64,000 nt of DNA from Nostoc sp. TCL240-02 (GCF_013343235.1 NZ_CP040094.1:4588501-4652500); one strand, 5' to 3'. Counted from the stretch's first letter, positions 27,555 through 38,445 are shown. Program-made: numbers and translations. Notes: a model not told the origin generated them from the letters alone.

Positions 27555-27672
27555 TTAACTGTCTTAACTGTCTTAACTGTCCATATTGTTATCTACTAAC
27601 TGTCTTAACTGTCTTAACTGTCTTAACTGTCCATATTGTTATTTACTTTAACTGTCTTAACTGCTATTGCAT
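27555..27672. repeat. Short tandem repeat, unit AACTGTCTT
   Basis: Two blocks of the 9-mer AACTGTCTT (three to four near-perfect copies each) are separated by CCATATTGTTAT-type spacers that themselves recur at about 27578 and 27630, with a shorter third block at about 27652. It forms a higher-order duplication and lies upstream of the peptide cluster. The ORF through it is an artefact of the repeat. Confidence 0.85.
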
Positions 27673-27967
27673 TTTATTGACAAAACTGAGATTATTTAGA
27701 AGATTTAGATTAAACATACTAATTTCATAAAATTTGCACCTTAATAAAAAATAATTGCTAAACATTTTTTATAGTAAATTGATGTAACAAAAAAAAGGCT
27801 GGCTATGAATTAATTGATATGGAATGAAAGCAAAATTTATATTTTACAATATGAAATAGAGTAGTATTTGCAATATTTTTCCGTTTGCCTAGATTATACA
27901 TTAGTAATTATTAAGTATAGACTTGCAGTTTTTAAGTACATCTAAATTATGGTAATGAGTGTAAAAA
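27673..27967. promoter_or_regulatory. A+T-rich leader upstream of the peptide cluster
   Basis: About 295 bp without a gene before the first NRPS start. It must hold the cluster promoter if the + strand genes form one unit. I cannot fix a -35/-10 pair with confidence. Confidence 0.35.
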
Positions 27968-30900
27968 ATGAATTTTTTAGAAAAAGAGAGTTTATTTTTG
28001 AACAAAATACAGCAACTTAAAACTAAGTTTGAACTAGTTTTATTGGAGAAAACTCCATTAAACGAATGCACAGTGATTGTGAATAAAACATATTCACTGG
28101 AAGTAATACCATATATTGTTTCAAATTCAAATAACTCGCTAAAGCAAATTCGCTCTTATCTTCAAAAGGTGTCCGGGGAAGCATTATTACCAAAAGCCAT
28201 AGTACCAGTCTCAAATATACCTTTAACTGCCACAGGAGAGGTAGACGAATTGGCTATGATGAACATTCCTATTATTGATGAAAGTTTAATTGAGCAAGTA
28301 GAAAAGCAACTTAACTCTCATCACAAAATTGAACAGGCAGTGGTAGTGGTGCAGGAATTTAGAAAGAATATCCCCTCACTCCATTTATCAGATTTAATCC
28401 CAGATTGGCAAGACAAGAACGCGATCGCCGGAGGCGGGGCTTTGCCCATCGCTAACCTTACCCCACTTCCCAAAGACTCCCAATCAAATACACAACAACA
28501 TTTCTCAGAATCGAAGCCACTGGCCATCAGCCACGGCGATATTCTCCGTAGCGATCACAATGCACCTATTACCTTGCCCGAAGTTTTACAAAAAGCCGCA
28601 CAACAAGTTGCAAGTGGAGAAATTATTTACCTGTTACCCGATGGCACAGAAATACGGCAATCTTATGCTGAGTTACTTGAAATTGCAGAGCGAATTCTTA
28701 CTGGTTTGAGAAAGTTGGGACTCAAGCCAAAAAATAAAGTCATATTGCAGATGGAACTTAGCTGTGAAATTATTCCAGCTTTTTGGGGCTGCCTATTGGG
28801 AGGCTTTGTACCCGTTATTATGGAAGTATCACCGACTTATAGAGAATCAAACAAGGTGGTGGATAAGCTTTGTCATATTTGGCAGTTCTTAGATAGTCCA
28901 GTCATTTTAACTACGGAAACTCTCAAACAAGAAGTAGAATTACTATCGCAATGGCTACCAACAGAACGCCTAAATATAGGCACAATTGAAGTATTAAAAT
29001 GCAATCTTGTCAGCAAACAATATCACCATAGTCAACCAGATGAGGTAGCTCTTTTCAACCTCACTTCTGGCAGTACAGGAATACCAAAATGCGTTCAATT
29101 AACTCATAAAAATCTCATTTCTCGCGCCAGAGGAGCTAACCAACTCAATCAGCATGAGCGAGAAGATGTGATTTTAAATTGGCTGCCATTCGATCACATT
29201 GGCAGCATTTCCGACTGGCATATCCGTGGTGTTGAATTGGGTTGCACCTTGGTTTATGCCCAAAAAGAATATATTTTGGGTCGCATCCTCAACTGGTTGG
29301 ATTTGATTAATAAATACCGCATTACTCATAGCTGGGCACCTAACTTTGCATACTCCATAGTTAATGACTCCCTCAACCAAGAACCAGAACAGACTTGGAA
29401 CTTATCGTGCGTGAAATTCTTACTGACGGCTGGTGAAGCAGTATCTAGTAAAGCTGTGGAGGATTTTCGAGAAAACTTAGTTGCCTATGGACTCAAAGCA
29501 ACAGCAATTCGTCCCGCTTTTGGCATGGCTGAGATGGGTTCGGGAATTACATATTATCAGTCTATGAAAAAAGCACCTTTGTTATTCCATAGGGTAGAAA
29601 AATCTATATTCCAAGGTACTATTCAACGAGTAGACATAGACCATCCAAATTACAATACTTTTACCGATTTAGGCTCAGTCATTCCAGGAATTACCATTCG
29701 CATAGTAGACGAGCAAAACTCTGTATTAAGAGAAGACACTATAGGTAGTTTGCAAGTTAAAGGTGATGTAGTTTCTCCCGGATATTACAATAACCACAAT
29801 GCTAACAGTCAATCCTTTTTAAAAGATGGCTGGTTTGATACTGGAGATTTAGGATTCATTGCTAACAGACAATTGGTGGTTACTGGTCGTGCCAAGGAAA
29901 CTATCATCATCAATGGAGCCAACTACTACAGCCATGAAATTGAAGCAATAGTTGAAGAAATTACAGAAATTGAAGTGTCCTACACCGCCGCTTGTGCAGT
30001 CTGTAATGCTGATGGTGCAACAGAGAAACTAGCCATCTTCTTCAGTTCGCCGATTACAGAAGAACCAAAACTGTTAGAGCTACTGAAGAAAATTCGGCAG
30101 ACAGTGGTGAATAAAATCGGATTAAATCCTGATTATTTAGTTTTATTAGCTAAAGAAGATATTCCCAAAACCGTGATTGGTAAAATCCAGCGATCGCAAC
30201 TTCGCGATCGCTTCCATGCAGGTGAGTTTAACTTAATTCTCAAGCAATTCGACATCTTACTAGGCAATACCAACACTATTCCTGATTGGTTCTACCAAAA
30301 AGTCTGGCGACGTAAGCAAGCCAAGGTTTTGAAGACTTTATCCCAAAGTGATCTGACTATAGTATTCCTTGACGAGTTAGGATTGGGGACATTTATTTGT
30401 CAGCAACTGGAACAGCAAAACCTGTCATATCTGTGTGTCTCACCTGGTTATGATTTTGCTAAAAAAAGTCACAATCATTTCTGTTTAACTCCTGGCAACG
30501 CAGACCATTATCAGCTATTGGTTGAGGCTATAAAAGCAGATAACCTGGCTATCGGTCAGATTCTCCATTTGTGGAATTATCAAGAGTATAGCGGGCAAAT
30601 CAAAAGCATAGAAGCTCTGGAAAAAGCCCAAGAACAGGGAATTTATAGTTTATTGTTTCTTGTTCAAGCCTTAGCAAAAACTCAGAATTACCAAGATTTA
30701 GTCCAATTATTATTTGTTTCTAGCTACACCCAGTCTACAGAAGAAATAGACAAGATAGCTTATGAAAAATCTCCAGTTTTGGGAGTAATTAAAGCTATTC
30801 CCCAGGAAATACCTTGGTTAAATTGTCGTCACATCGATTTGACACCAAATTCGATACATGTGGATGGAAACTATCTTCTACAAGAACTCCAAGTTTTATC

Positions 30901-32254
30901 AAAAGATCAAGAGGTAGCTTACCGCAACGGACAGCGTTTTGTTGCAGGTTTGGAAAAAGTTAATCTGCAAGACAAACCAAAGCAAGAACTTCCCTTTAAA
31001 TCAGGGGGAATGTATCTGATAAGTGGTGGACTTGGGGGTGTTGCAGTTGAAATTGCTAAATATCTAATTAAGTTTTTTAATGCCAAATTATTATTAGTAG
31101 GTCGCACTTCTCTATCAACCACAGATGTTGCATCCAATGACTCTGCAACAATGTCAGACAAGATTAAAGCTTATCAAGAATTAAAGCAGCTGGGAGCGGT
31201 GGTTTATGAGGCAGTGGATATCTGCGACTTGCAAGCCACACAGCAAGTAGTAGAAAAAGTCAAATCTAACTGGGGAAGTCAGTTAGTTGGGGTGATTCAT
31301 CTGGCGGGAACTTATCACGAAAAAATGCTAGTAGATGAAACACCACAGAGTTTAGCTGCAATCTTACGTCCTAAAGTGTTAGGTGCTTGGGTGTTGCATC
31401 AGGTGTTGAACAAGCAAGGGCAGGGGGTTTTCATTAGCTTTTCGTCTTTAGCGAGTTTCTTTGGTGGAGCCACCACTGCTGCTTATGCTGCTGCTAACAA
31501 TTTTTTGGAAAGCTTTAATCAATATCAACGTTCTGTTGGTGGGTTACACAGCTATTGCTTTGCTTGGACAATTTGGCGTGACACAGGGATCAACAAAGGT
31601 TATCAGAGGCAAGAAATCACCCACGCTCAAGGCTTTTATGAGATGAGCCTTCAACAAGGATTATATTCCTTATTGACTGGTTTATATCATGACCAAGCAC
31701 AGCTTGTGGTCGGTTTAGATGGCAGCAATCCCAAAATTCGGCGTTTTACCTCTGAGTTTCCAGGGTTACAGAAATTAACTGCCTATTTCACTACGAGTAA
31801 CGGTGCTGCCGTACCAGAGTTATCAGATTTTACAGTGTGCGATCGCTTCACAACAACCGTTAACTGTGACCTCGTGCAACTATCACAAATGCCCCTCACC
31901 GCTAATGGTGAAATCAATCGAGATTTACTGGCTAGGGGGATGACTCAAAGAGCGATCGCTCCCCGAAACGAAATGGAAAGGCAAATTGCTCAAAGCTGGC
32001 AAGAAGTTTTAAAAATACCCCAAATCGGCATTCACGACAACTTCTTTCAACTAGGAGGAAATTCTTTGCTAGCCTTCCAAGTCATTTCTCGGTTGCGCGA
32101 GGCTTTTTCTGTTGAATTGTCGCCCAATCGTTTTTTTGCATCCCCCACCGTAGCTGATTTGGGGGAAAGCCTTGAAGCGCTACAAACTGTTGTCAGCAAG
32201 TGGAATGTAGCTATTGATGATGCAGAAGAAGAATATGAGGGAGGGGTATTATAA
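27968..32254 (+). CDS. aerA: Aeruginosin-type loading module, A-KR-PCP
   Basis: 1428 residues. An N-terminal ~200-residue region precedes an adenylation domain of the loading type found in AerA and McyG; its core motifs are NLTSGSTGIPK (~363), GWFDTGDLGF (~622) and IPKTVIGKIQRS. A ketoreductase domain follows, with NADPH motif ISGGLGGVA (~1017), Ser in FSSLASFFGG (~1158) and Tyr in AAYAAANN (~1174). The carrier domain has its phosphopantetheine Ser in GGNSLLAFQ (~1364). Known AerA proteins activate an arylpyruvate, reduce the keto group on the enzyme to a phenyl-lactate or hydroxyphenyl-lactate and pass it to AerB. The stop abuts the next gene (32254/32255). Substrate choice between phenyl and hydroxyphenyl cannot be read here. 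Confidence 0.88.
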   Translation: MNFLEKESLFLNKIQQLKTKFELVLLEKTPLNECTVIVNKTYSLEVIPYIVSNSNNSLKQIRSYLQKVSGEALLPKAIVPVSNIPLTATGEVDELAMMNIPIIDESLIEQVEKQLNSHHKIEQAVVVVQEFRKNIPSLHLSDLIPDWQDKNAIAGGGALPIANLTPLPKDSQSNTQQHFSESKPLAISHGDILRSDHNAPITLPEVLQKAAQQVASGEIIYLLPDGTEIRQSYAELLEIAERILTGLRKLGLKPKNKVILQMELSCEIIPAFWGCLLGGFVPVIMEVSPTYRESNKVVDKLCHIWQFLDSPVILTTETLKQEVELLSQWLPTERLNIGTIEVLKCNLVSKQYHHSQPDEVALFNLTSGSTGIPKCVQLTHKNLISRARGANQLNQHEREDVILNWLPFDHIGSISDWHIRGVELGCTLVYAQKEYILGRILNWLDLINKYRITHSWAPNFAYSIVNDSLNQEPEQTWNLSCVKFLLTAGEAVSSKAVEDFRENLVAYGLKATAIRPAFGMAEMGSGITYYQSMKKAPLLFHRVEKSIFQGTIQRVDIDHPNYNTFTDLGSVIPGITIRIVDEQNSVLREDTIGSLQVKGDVVSPGYYNNHNANSQSFLKDGWFDTGDLGFIANRQLVVTGRAKETIIINGANYYSHEIEAIVEEITEIEVSYTAACAVCNADGATEKLAIFFSSPITEEPKLLELLKKIRQTVVNKIGLNPDYLVLLAKEDIPKTVIGKIQRSQLRDRFHAGEFNLILKQFDILLGNTNTIPDWFYQKVWRRKQAKVLKTLSQSDLTIVFLDELGLGTFICQQLEQQNLSYLCVSPGYDFAKKSHNHFCLTPGNADHYQLLVEAIKADNLAIGQILHLWNYQEYSGQIKSIEALEKAQEQGIYSLLFLVQALAKTQNYQDLVQLLFVSSYTQSTEEIDKIAYEKSPVLGVIKAIPQEIPWLNCRHIDLTPNSIHVDGNYLLQELQVLSKDQEVAYRNGQRFVAGLEKVNLQDKPKQELPFKSGGMYLISGGLGGVAVEIAKYLIKFFNAKLLLVGRTSLSTTDVASNDSATMSDKIKAYQELKQLGAVVYEAVDICDLQATQQVVEKVKSNWGSQLVGVIHLAGTYHEKMLVDETPQSLAAILRPKVLGAWVLHQVLNKQGQGVFISFSSLASFFGGATTAAYAAANNFLESFNQYQRSVGGLHSYCFAWTIWRDTGINKGYQRQEITHAQGFYEMSLQQGLYSLLTGLYHDQAQLVVGLDGSNPKIRRFTSEFPGLQKLTAYFTTSNGAAVPELSDFTVCDRFTTTVNCDLVQLSQMPLTANGEINRDLLARGMTQRAIAPRNEMERQIAQSWQEVLKIPQIGIHDNFFQLGGNSLLAFQVISRLREAFSVELSPNRFFASPTVADLGESLEALQTVVSKWNVAIDDAEEEYEGGVL

Positions 32255-35200
32255 ATGACAATAATAGAATTTGTATCTTATTTAAATAGTTTAGGTATAA
32301 AAATTTGGCTGGAAGGCGGCCAGTTAAATTATCGCGCTCCCAAGGGAGTGATGAACCCAGACCTCAAAAACAAACTACTAGGGCGCAAATCAGAAATCCT
32401 GGCTTTTCTAGAAGAAGCTAAGAGTGCAACAGATTCATCCTTTGAGCCAATACCATCTATACAGCGTTTTGGAGAGTTGCCTTTATCCTTTGCCCAACAG
32501 AGGATGTGGTTTCTCTATCAATTAGAGAGCCAAAGCCCATTTTATAACGAGGGTTTACAACTGCGCGTTGCAGGTGTACTCAACATAGAAGCTCTACAGC
32601 AGAGTATCAACGAAATCATCAGCCGTCACGAAATTTTGCGGACAACATTTCCCGCAATTGACGGGAAACCCTTGCAAATCATTTCTCCTAGCTTGACAAT
32701 CAACATACCAGTGCTGGACTTGCAAGGTTTAGAAGAATCAGAAGTACAACAGATTGTCACAAAAGAAGCTCGACAACCTTTTGATTTGAGTAATGGCCCT
32801 TTATTGCGCGTCACTTTACTAAGGCTAGGGCCAGAGTCTCATGTCCTGGTGTTGATCATGCACCATATCATCACAGATGGCTGGTCAATGGGGATATTCA
32901 TCCAAGAGTTGTCCAACTTCTATCGAGCTTTTACTCTTGACTCCCCTTCGCTCCTCCCTGAGTTGCCTATCCAGTATGCTGATTTTGCAGTTTGGCAGCG
33001 ACAGTGGTTGACTGAGGAAATTCAAAAACAGCAACTAAATTACTGGAAGCAAAAGTTAGCCAATGCGCCACCCTTATTAGAACTACCCACAGACAAACCA
33101 CGTCCCGCCGTTCATACTTTCTGTGGTGCTACCCAGGAATTTCAAATTGACCGGAATTTGAGCGAGCAAATCAAAATCTTCAGCCAACAGTCGGGAGCTA
33201 CCTTATTCCATACCCTACTGGCGGCTTTCGTCGTTTTAATGTTTCGCTACAGTGGTCAAGATGATATCTGCATTGGTAGCCCCATTGCCAATCGCAACCG
33301 CAGAGAGATAGAGCCATTGATTGGCTTTTTTGTCAATACATTGGTACTGCGTCACCAAATCGAGGGAAATCCGAGTTTTAGTGAGTTTCTCTCTCAAGTG
33401 CGACAAGTTGCAACGTCCGCTTACACTCACCAAGATGTCCCCTTTGAGCAAGTGGTAGAAGCATTGCAACCAGAACGTTCTCTCAGTTACAATCCCCTAT
33501 TCCAAGTGGTGTTTGTCTTAGAAAATTTCTTATTGGATACATTAGAATTGCCTGATGTTACCCTGACTCCTCAATTTGTAGAACGTGGAACATCTCAGTT
33601 TGATTTGACTTTGGCCGTTTGGGAGACGAAGGCGGGGCTGATAGGTTCGTGGGAATATAACAGCGACCTATTTGAGCCAGATACTATTGCGAGGATGACA
33701 AGTCATTTCCAGACTTTGTTAACAGCGATTATTGTTAATCCGAATCAACCCATTGGTGAATTACCACTGCTGAGTCAGCAAGAACGGCATCAGTTGCTAG
33801 TGGAATGGAATGATACTTACACGCCTTATCCTAAGAGCAAATGCATCCATGAGTTGTTTGAGGAGCAGGTAGAAAAAACACCTTATGCGATCGCAGTAGT
33901 CTATGAGGATGAGTCACTTACATACCAACAGTTGAACCTCCGCGCAAATCAGTTGGCGCATTATCTGCAAACTTTAGGTGTAGGTGCAGAGGTATTAGTG
34001 GGAATTTGCGTCGAGCGTTCTCCTTTAATGCTAGTAGGATTGCTGGGCATTCTCAAAGCTGGTGGGGCTTATGTACCCCTTGATCCGGCATATCCCCAAG
34101 AGCGTTTGGCCTTCATGCTAGAAGATGCTCAGGTATCGGTGCTGTTGACCCAGGAAAATTTGGTTCCAACGCTACCGCCACATAAAGCGCGGGTGGTTTG
34201 TCTGGATAGCAACAGGGCATTCAGCACCAGCAAAGAGAATTTACCTCACACAGCGACAACTGACAATCTAGCTTATGTGATTTACACCTCTGGCTCCACC
34301 GGCAGACCGAAAGGAGTTCAAATTGAACATCGAGGATTGTTAAATCTCGTCTTTTGGCATCAACAAGCTTTTGCGGTGTCGTCCCTTGACCGAGTAACAC
34401 AAGTTGCTGGAGTAGCATTTGACGCTTGTGGTTGGGAAATCTGGCCTTATCTGACGGCGGGAGCTAGCATTCACTTTCCCGATGATGAAACCCGGCTTTA
34501 CCCTGAGCAACTGCAAGACTGGATGTTATCAAAGGCAATCACCATTAGCTTCTTACCAACGCCAATGGCCGAGAAAATTCTGTCATTAAATTGGCCACCG
34601 AATGCTGCTTTGCGAACTTTGCTCACAGGTGGGGATCAACTTCATCAGTATCCTTCGACTTCCCATCCCTTTCAGGTGGTGAATAATTACGGGCCAACAG
34701 AGAATACTGTAGTTACAACCTCTGGGACTGTTCCGAAAAGACAACAAGCCTTATCACCTGCGATCGGGCGGGCGATCGCAAATACCCAAATTTATGTACT
34801 GGATTCCCGATTACAACCCGTACCCATCGGTGTAACTGGAGAATTGTACATCAGTGGTGAAAGCTTGGCACGGGGCTATCTCCATCGTCCCGACCTGACA
34901 GCAGAACGCTTCATTCGTAACCCTTTCGCACCTGAAGGACGACTTTATCGGACAGGCGATTTAGTTCGCTACCAAGCCGATGGCAATATAGAATTCTTGG
35001 GTCGGATTGATAACCAAGTTAAGATTCGCGGCTTCCGCATTGAACTTTCCGAAATTGAGGCTATTTTGACTCAACACCCCCAGGTACGCGATGCTGTGGC
35101 GATCGCAAGAGTTGATATACCTGGTGTGAAGAGTTTGGCAGCATATATCATTCCAAAATCAACACAGCCTACCAGTAATGAGCTACGCCAGTTTCTCAAG

Positions 35201-37003
35201 TCAAAGCTCCCCAGTTACATGGTTCCTGCATCCTTCACATTTCTGGAAATTCTACCCATTACCCCCAACGGCAAGGTAGACCGTCGGGCATTACCAGTAC
35301 CAGAGTTCGAGTTTGATGAATCTACTGGCTTTGTCTCCCCGCACACCCACACTCAAGAAGTCTTGGCAAAGATTTGGCGGGATGTTTTAGTCCTAAAAAA
35401 AGTCGGTATCCACGATAATTTCTTTGAATTGGGCGGAGATTCCATTATTAGTATGCAAATTATCGCTAAAGCTAATCAATCTGGACTAAAGCTTACTCCC
35501 AAACAATTATTTCAACACCAAACAATTGCTGAATTAGCTACTGTTGCTGGTACAATTAATTCGGTTAAATCAGAACAAGGTTTAGTTACAGGGCTTGTCC
35601 CTCTAACACCGATTTCGCACTGGTTCTTTGAGCAAAATCTGCCGGAAACCCATCACTTTAACCAATCCTTCCTGCTAGAAGTTCCCGCAAATTTGCAACC
35701 GGAATTATTAGAGCAGGCACTGCAAAAGTTACTGTACCATCACGATGCTTTACGCCTGCGGTTTGTCCAGCAGGATGGGCAATGGCAGCAGTACAACAGT
35801 GATGCCAGCGATGAAGTATTGTTGGGTATTGCAGATTTATCATATCTGCCCCCAGCAGAACAGTTAAAGGCGATCGCAGCCAGAGCAGACGAAGCACAAA
35901 GAACGCTGAACTTAGCAGATGGGCCGCTGATGCGGGTCGTTCTGTTTAACTTAGGTAATTCCCCCGCACGTTTACTCATCGTCATCCATCACTTGGCTGT
36001 CGATGGCATCTCGTGGCGGATTTTGCTAGAAGACTTATCTGAGGCATACAAACAATTAGAAGTTGGCAAAAGTATCCAACTACCTGCAAAAACAACTTCC
36101 TTTAAAGATTGGGCAATTCGATTGCAGGATTATGCCCGCTCTCAAGAACTGCATTCACAGCTAAATTATTGGCTGGACTCAATGCGGTTCCCAATTGCCT
36201 CTTTACCGTTGGATTATGCTGCTGTTGCCCAAGATAACACTGTCGCTTCTAGTCAGATTGTATCTGTATACCTGAGTGTAGAACAGACTCGCGCCCTGTT
36301 ACAGGATGTCCCTGGAGCTTACAACACCCAGATTAATGATGTGCTGCTGACAGCGTTAGTGCGGACTTTCACTCGTTGGACGGGTTTTCACTCCCTACTG
36401 ATTGACTTAGAAGGTCACGGACGAGAGGACTTGTTTGAGGATGTGGACTTGTCCCGCACGGTAGGCTGGTTTACTAGTATATTCCCCGTTCTGTTAAAAC
36501 TTGAGGATCGCAACGATCCCGGAGAGGTTCTCAAGTCGGTAAAAGAGCAACTGCGCCGGATTCCCAACCGGGGTATTGATTACGGCATCTGGCGCTATCT
36601 TAGCCCGGATGAGAGCGATCGCCATCAATTAGAAGCCCTCCCCAAAGCTGAGGTGAGCTTTAACTACTTGGGTCAATTCGACCAAACCCAATTAACAACC
36701 CTGGGATGGAAATATGCCCAAGAGTCTAGCGGTTCCATTCACAGTCCCAAAGGACAGCGCCGCCATTTGTTAACTGTCAATGGATTAGTTGTTGAAGGGA
36801 GGCTGAAATTAGAGTGGCAATATAGCGACCATTTCCATAGCTGGGCCACTGTAGAAAATCTGGCTAATGAATATATAGAAACCTTAGAAACTATTATTAC
36901 CCACTGCTTATCCCCAGAGGCAGGTGGCTATACTCCTTCAGATTTCCCGGAAGTTGAGTTTAGCCAAGAAGCTTTGGACGAACTGCTAGCAGAAATTAAT
37001 TAA
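32255..37003 (+). CDS. aerB: NRPS module C-A-PCP-E, predicted D-leucine
   Basis: 1582 residues. Residues 1-~55 form a TubC-like docking domain (FVSYLNSLGIKIWLEGGQL). The condensation domain has MHHIITDGWS (~202). The adenylation domain has YTSGSTGRPKG (~676), and reading the binding-pocket residues from FDACGWE, SFLPTP, RTLLTGGD, NNYGPTE and ENTVV gives D-A-W-F-L-G-N-V-V plus the A10 Lys, the textbook leucine code. The carrier has GGDSIISMQ (~1060), the GGDS form typical before epimerases. The epimerization domain has IHHLAVDGISW (~1245). It therefore adds L-Leu to the AerA acyl group and epimerises it to D-Leu, as AerB does in other aeruginosin clusters. It starts directly after the aerA stop. 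Confidence 0.92.
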   Translation: MTIIEFVSYLNSLGIKIWLEGGQLNYRAPKGVMNPDLKNKLLGRKSEILAFLEEAKSATDSSFEPIPSIQRFGELPLSFAQQRMWFLYQLESQSPFYNEGLQLRVAGVLNIEALQQSINEIISRHEILRTTFPAIDGKPLQIISPSLTINIPVLDLQGLEESEVQQIVTKEARQPFDLSNGPLLRVTLLRLGPESHVLVLIMHHIITDGWSMGIFIQELSNFYRAFTLDSPSLLPELPIQYADFAVWQRQWLTEEIQKQQLNYWKQKLANAPPLLELPTDKPRPAVHTFCGATQEFQIDRNLSEQIKIFSQQSGATLFHTLLAAFVVLMFRYSGQDDICIGSPIANRNRREIEPLIGFFVNTLVLRHQIEGNPSFSEFLSQVRQVATSAYTHQDVPFEQVVEALQPERSLSYNPLFQVVFVLENFLLDTLELPDVTLTPQFVERGTSQFDLTLAVWETKAGLIGSWEYNSDLFEPDTIARMTSHFQTLLTAIIVNPNQPIGELPLLSQQERHQLLVEWNDTYTPYPKSKCIHELFEEQVEKTPYAIAVVYEDESLTYQQLNLRANQLAHYLQTLGVGAEVLVGICVERSPLMLVGLLGILKAGGAYVPLDPAYPQERLAFMLEDAQVSVLLTQENLVPTLPPHKARVVCLDSNRAFSTSKENLPHTATTDNLAYVIYTSGSTGRPKGVQIEHRGLLNLVFWHQQAFAVSSLDRVTQVAGVAFDACGWEIWPYLTAGASIHFPDDETRLYPEQLQDWMLSKAITISFLPTPMAEKILSLNWPPNAALRTLLTGGDQLHQYPSTSHPFQVVNNYGPTENTVVTTSGTVPKRQQALSPAIGRAIANTQIYVLDSRLQPVPIGVTGELYISGESLARGYLHRPDLTAERFIRNPFAPEGRLYRTGDLVRYQADGNIEFLGRIDNQVKIRGFRIELSEIEAILTQHPQVRDAVAIARVDIPGVKSLAAYIIPKSTQPTSNELRQFLKSKLPSYMVPASFTFLEILPITPNGKVDRRALPVPEFEFDESTGFVSPHTHTQEVLAKIWRDVLVLKKVGIHDNFFELGGDSIISMQIIAKANQSGLKLTPKQLFQHQTIAELATVAGTINSVKSEQGLVTGLVPLTPISHWFFEQNLPETHHFNQSFLLEVPANLQPELLEQALQKLLYHHDALRLRFVQQDGQWQQYNSDASDEVLLGIADLSYLPPAEQLKAIAARADEAQRTLNLADGPLMRVVLFNLGNSPARLLIVIHHLAVDGISWRILLEDLSEAYKQLEVGKSIQLPAKTTSFKDWAIRLQDYARSQELHSQLNYWLDSMRFPIASLPLDYAAVAQDNTVASSQIVSVYLSVEQTRALLQDVPGAYNTQINDVLLTALVRTFTRWTGFHSLLIDLEGHGREDLFEDVDLSRTVGWFTSIFPVLLKLEDRNDPGEVLKSVKEQLRRIPNRGIDYGIWRYLSPDESDRHQLEALPKAEVSFNYLGQFDQTQLTTLGWKYAQESSGSIHSPKGQRRHLLTVNGLVVEGRLKLEWQYSDHFHSWATVENLANEYIETLETIITHCLSPEAGGYTPSDFPEVEFSQEALDELLAEIN

Positions 37004-37145
37004 ATAAAGTCGTCCACATCTAGAAACACAGTTTCTCTTTTAACAAAGTTTTCTGCAAAAAAAACTAAATTTTAGGAGGCTATCCATAACCAAGCTATCA
37101 AGGACTTGCCAGAAAAAATATCATGATGATTACTTAGAAAAAACT

Positions 37146-37739
37146 ATGCTGGAATTTCAGATTGAATTTCAACCCCGTATCCCTCCTTCAAAAAATTTAG
37201 TTATAGGTACTTTGGGCCCTACTGCTACTAGTAGTGACTACGCTGCCAAGCATATAACCAACCATCTGCTCTCAGAAGAATTTACTGTATCAACTCAGTT
37301 GTTTGATAGTTTTATAGATGTTAAAGAAGCTTTGCTGGAAGATAAGGTGAATCTGGCTTTAGTTCCTCATGCTTACGACCGAATTAATGAGTTTTACATG
37401 GAGCCAAGTATCGATCTAGGCTTTATTTTTATATATCCCACTCCAGTTTATGGATTGGCTAAGAAAAAAAATACAGAGATAGTTTTCAACGGTTCTAGAA
37501 TTGTTACCCATCCTGCTCCTCTACCTCTGTTAACACAACTCTTGCCAGAGTATCAAGATCAAACACAAATACAAGTAGATTTGTCTCCTTCTACCAGTGA
37601 TTCAGCGATTCAGGTAATGGAGGGTTTAGCCGACTTCGCTATTACTAATGAGAATGCTGTTAAAGCCTACGATTTAGAATTTATTTCAATCTATGGAAAC
37701 ATTGAGATGAGTTGGTCAATTTTTCACAAAAAGAAGTAG
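37146..37739 (+). CDS. aerD: Prephenate decarboxylase, BacA/AerD family
   Basis: 197 residues. The prephenate-dehydratase-like fold is recognisable from IGTLGPTATSSDYAAKHI at the N-terminus and NLALVPHAYDRIN in the middle. Family knowledge: BacA/AerD enzymes decarboxylate prephenate without aromatisation to give dihydro-4-hydroxyphenylpyruvate, the first step to the bicyclic imino acid Choi. It is followed 6 bp later by the bicupin gene and then the reductase, the conserved aerD-E-F order. Intact and of normal length. Confidence 0.9.
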   Translation: MLEFQIEFQPRIPPSKNLVIGTLGPTATSSDYAAKHITNHLLSEEFTVSTQLFDSFIDVKEALLEDKVNLALVPHAYDRINEFYMEPSIDLGFIFIYPTPVYGLAKKKNTEIVFNGSRIVTHPAPLPLLTQLLPEYQDQTQIQVDLSPSTSDSAIQVMEGLADFAITNENAVKAYDLEFISIYGNIEMSWSIFHKKK

Positions 37740-37745
37740 AGAACC

Positions 37746-38432
37746 ATGTCTAAATATTTTCCCCAGCCAAAAAACATCAAAATTAATTTTGACGTAGAAT
37801 TAATCGCATTTCAATGTCAAGACACAATTGTTCAATTAGCTTCTATTCCACCAGGTGCTACTTTTGAATTACATCGCCATCCCGAAAGTCAAATTGGAAT
37901 GCAAATTGCGGGACGTTTGGAATTTAACCTCAACGGGACTAAAGAAATTCTCAAGCCATTTGAACAAGTTTATGTAGCTGGTTCTAATGTTCTTCATGGT
38001 TCCATAAACCCTTTTCAGGAAACAGCACTAGCATTTGATGTAAAACGCATCACTAATTCTGAAGAAGCTGAGGAAGCCATTTTAAAAGTCTCACCCACTC
38101 AATATGGATTTACAGGTTTCGATTGTCAATCTGTAGTTGGTTCATGGTTTGATATTTTCATTACCAAAATTCCTCCAAAAGGGATAATACCAATTCGCCA
38201 ATCTGCTAGTGAAACAATGGGAATAGTCCTGAATGGTCAATTGGCGATTGCAGTAGCAGAGCAACAGCAACAGCTAGAATCTGGTAGTGTTTATTATGCT
38301 CCTGCTGATGTTCTTTATGGAGGATATAATTCTTCTAATGAGACAGTATCTTTGATTGAAATTTTGATTAAAAATAGCTCTGTTTTATCTACTAAAGATA
38401 GTTTGTATGATACGGCACTCACTGCTTCCTAA
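37746..38432 (+). CDS. aerE: Bicupin isomerase, BacB/AerE family
   Basis: 228 residues with two cupin repeats. The first has HRHPESQIGMQIAGRLEF, where His, His and Gln are likely metal ligands; the second (~130-215) is weaker (SASETMGIVLNGQLAIAV). BacB/AerE isomerises the double bonds of the AerD product. The start ATG lies 6 bp after the aerD stop. In some strains it is needed only for stereochemical choice, so it could be partly dispensable. Confidence 0.9.
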   Translation: MSKYFPQPKNIKINFDVELIAFQCQDTIVQLASIPPGATFELHRHPESQIGMQIAGRLEFNLNGTKEILKPFEQVYVAGSNVLHGSINPFQETALAFDVKRITNSEEAEEAILKVSPTQYGFTGFDCQSVVGSWFDIFITKIPPKGIIPIRQSASETMGIVLNGQLAIAVAEQQQQLESGSVYYAPADVLYGGYNSSNETVSLIEILIKNSSVLSTKDSLYDTALTAS

Positions 38433-38445
38433 AGGAATATTCATC

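Noticed and set aside
27473..27730. 85-residue ORF rich in LNCLNCLNC and VLTVLTV
   Set aside because: Produced by the AACTGTCTT tandem repeat; opposite strand to the lamin-tail relic and without a ribosome site.
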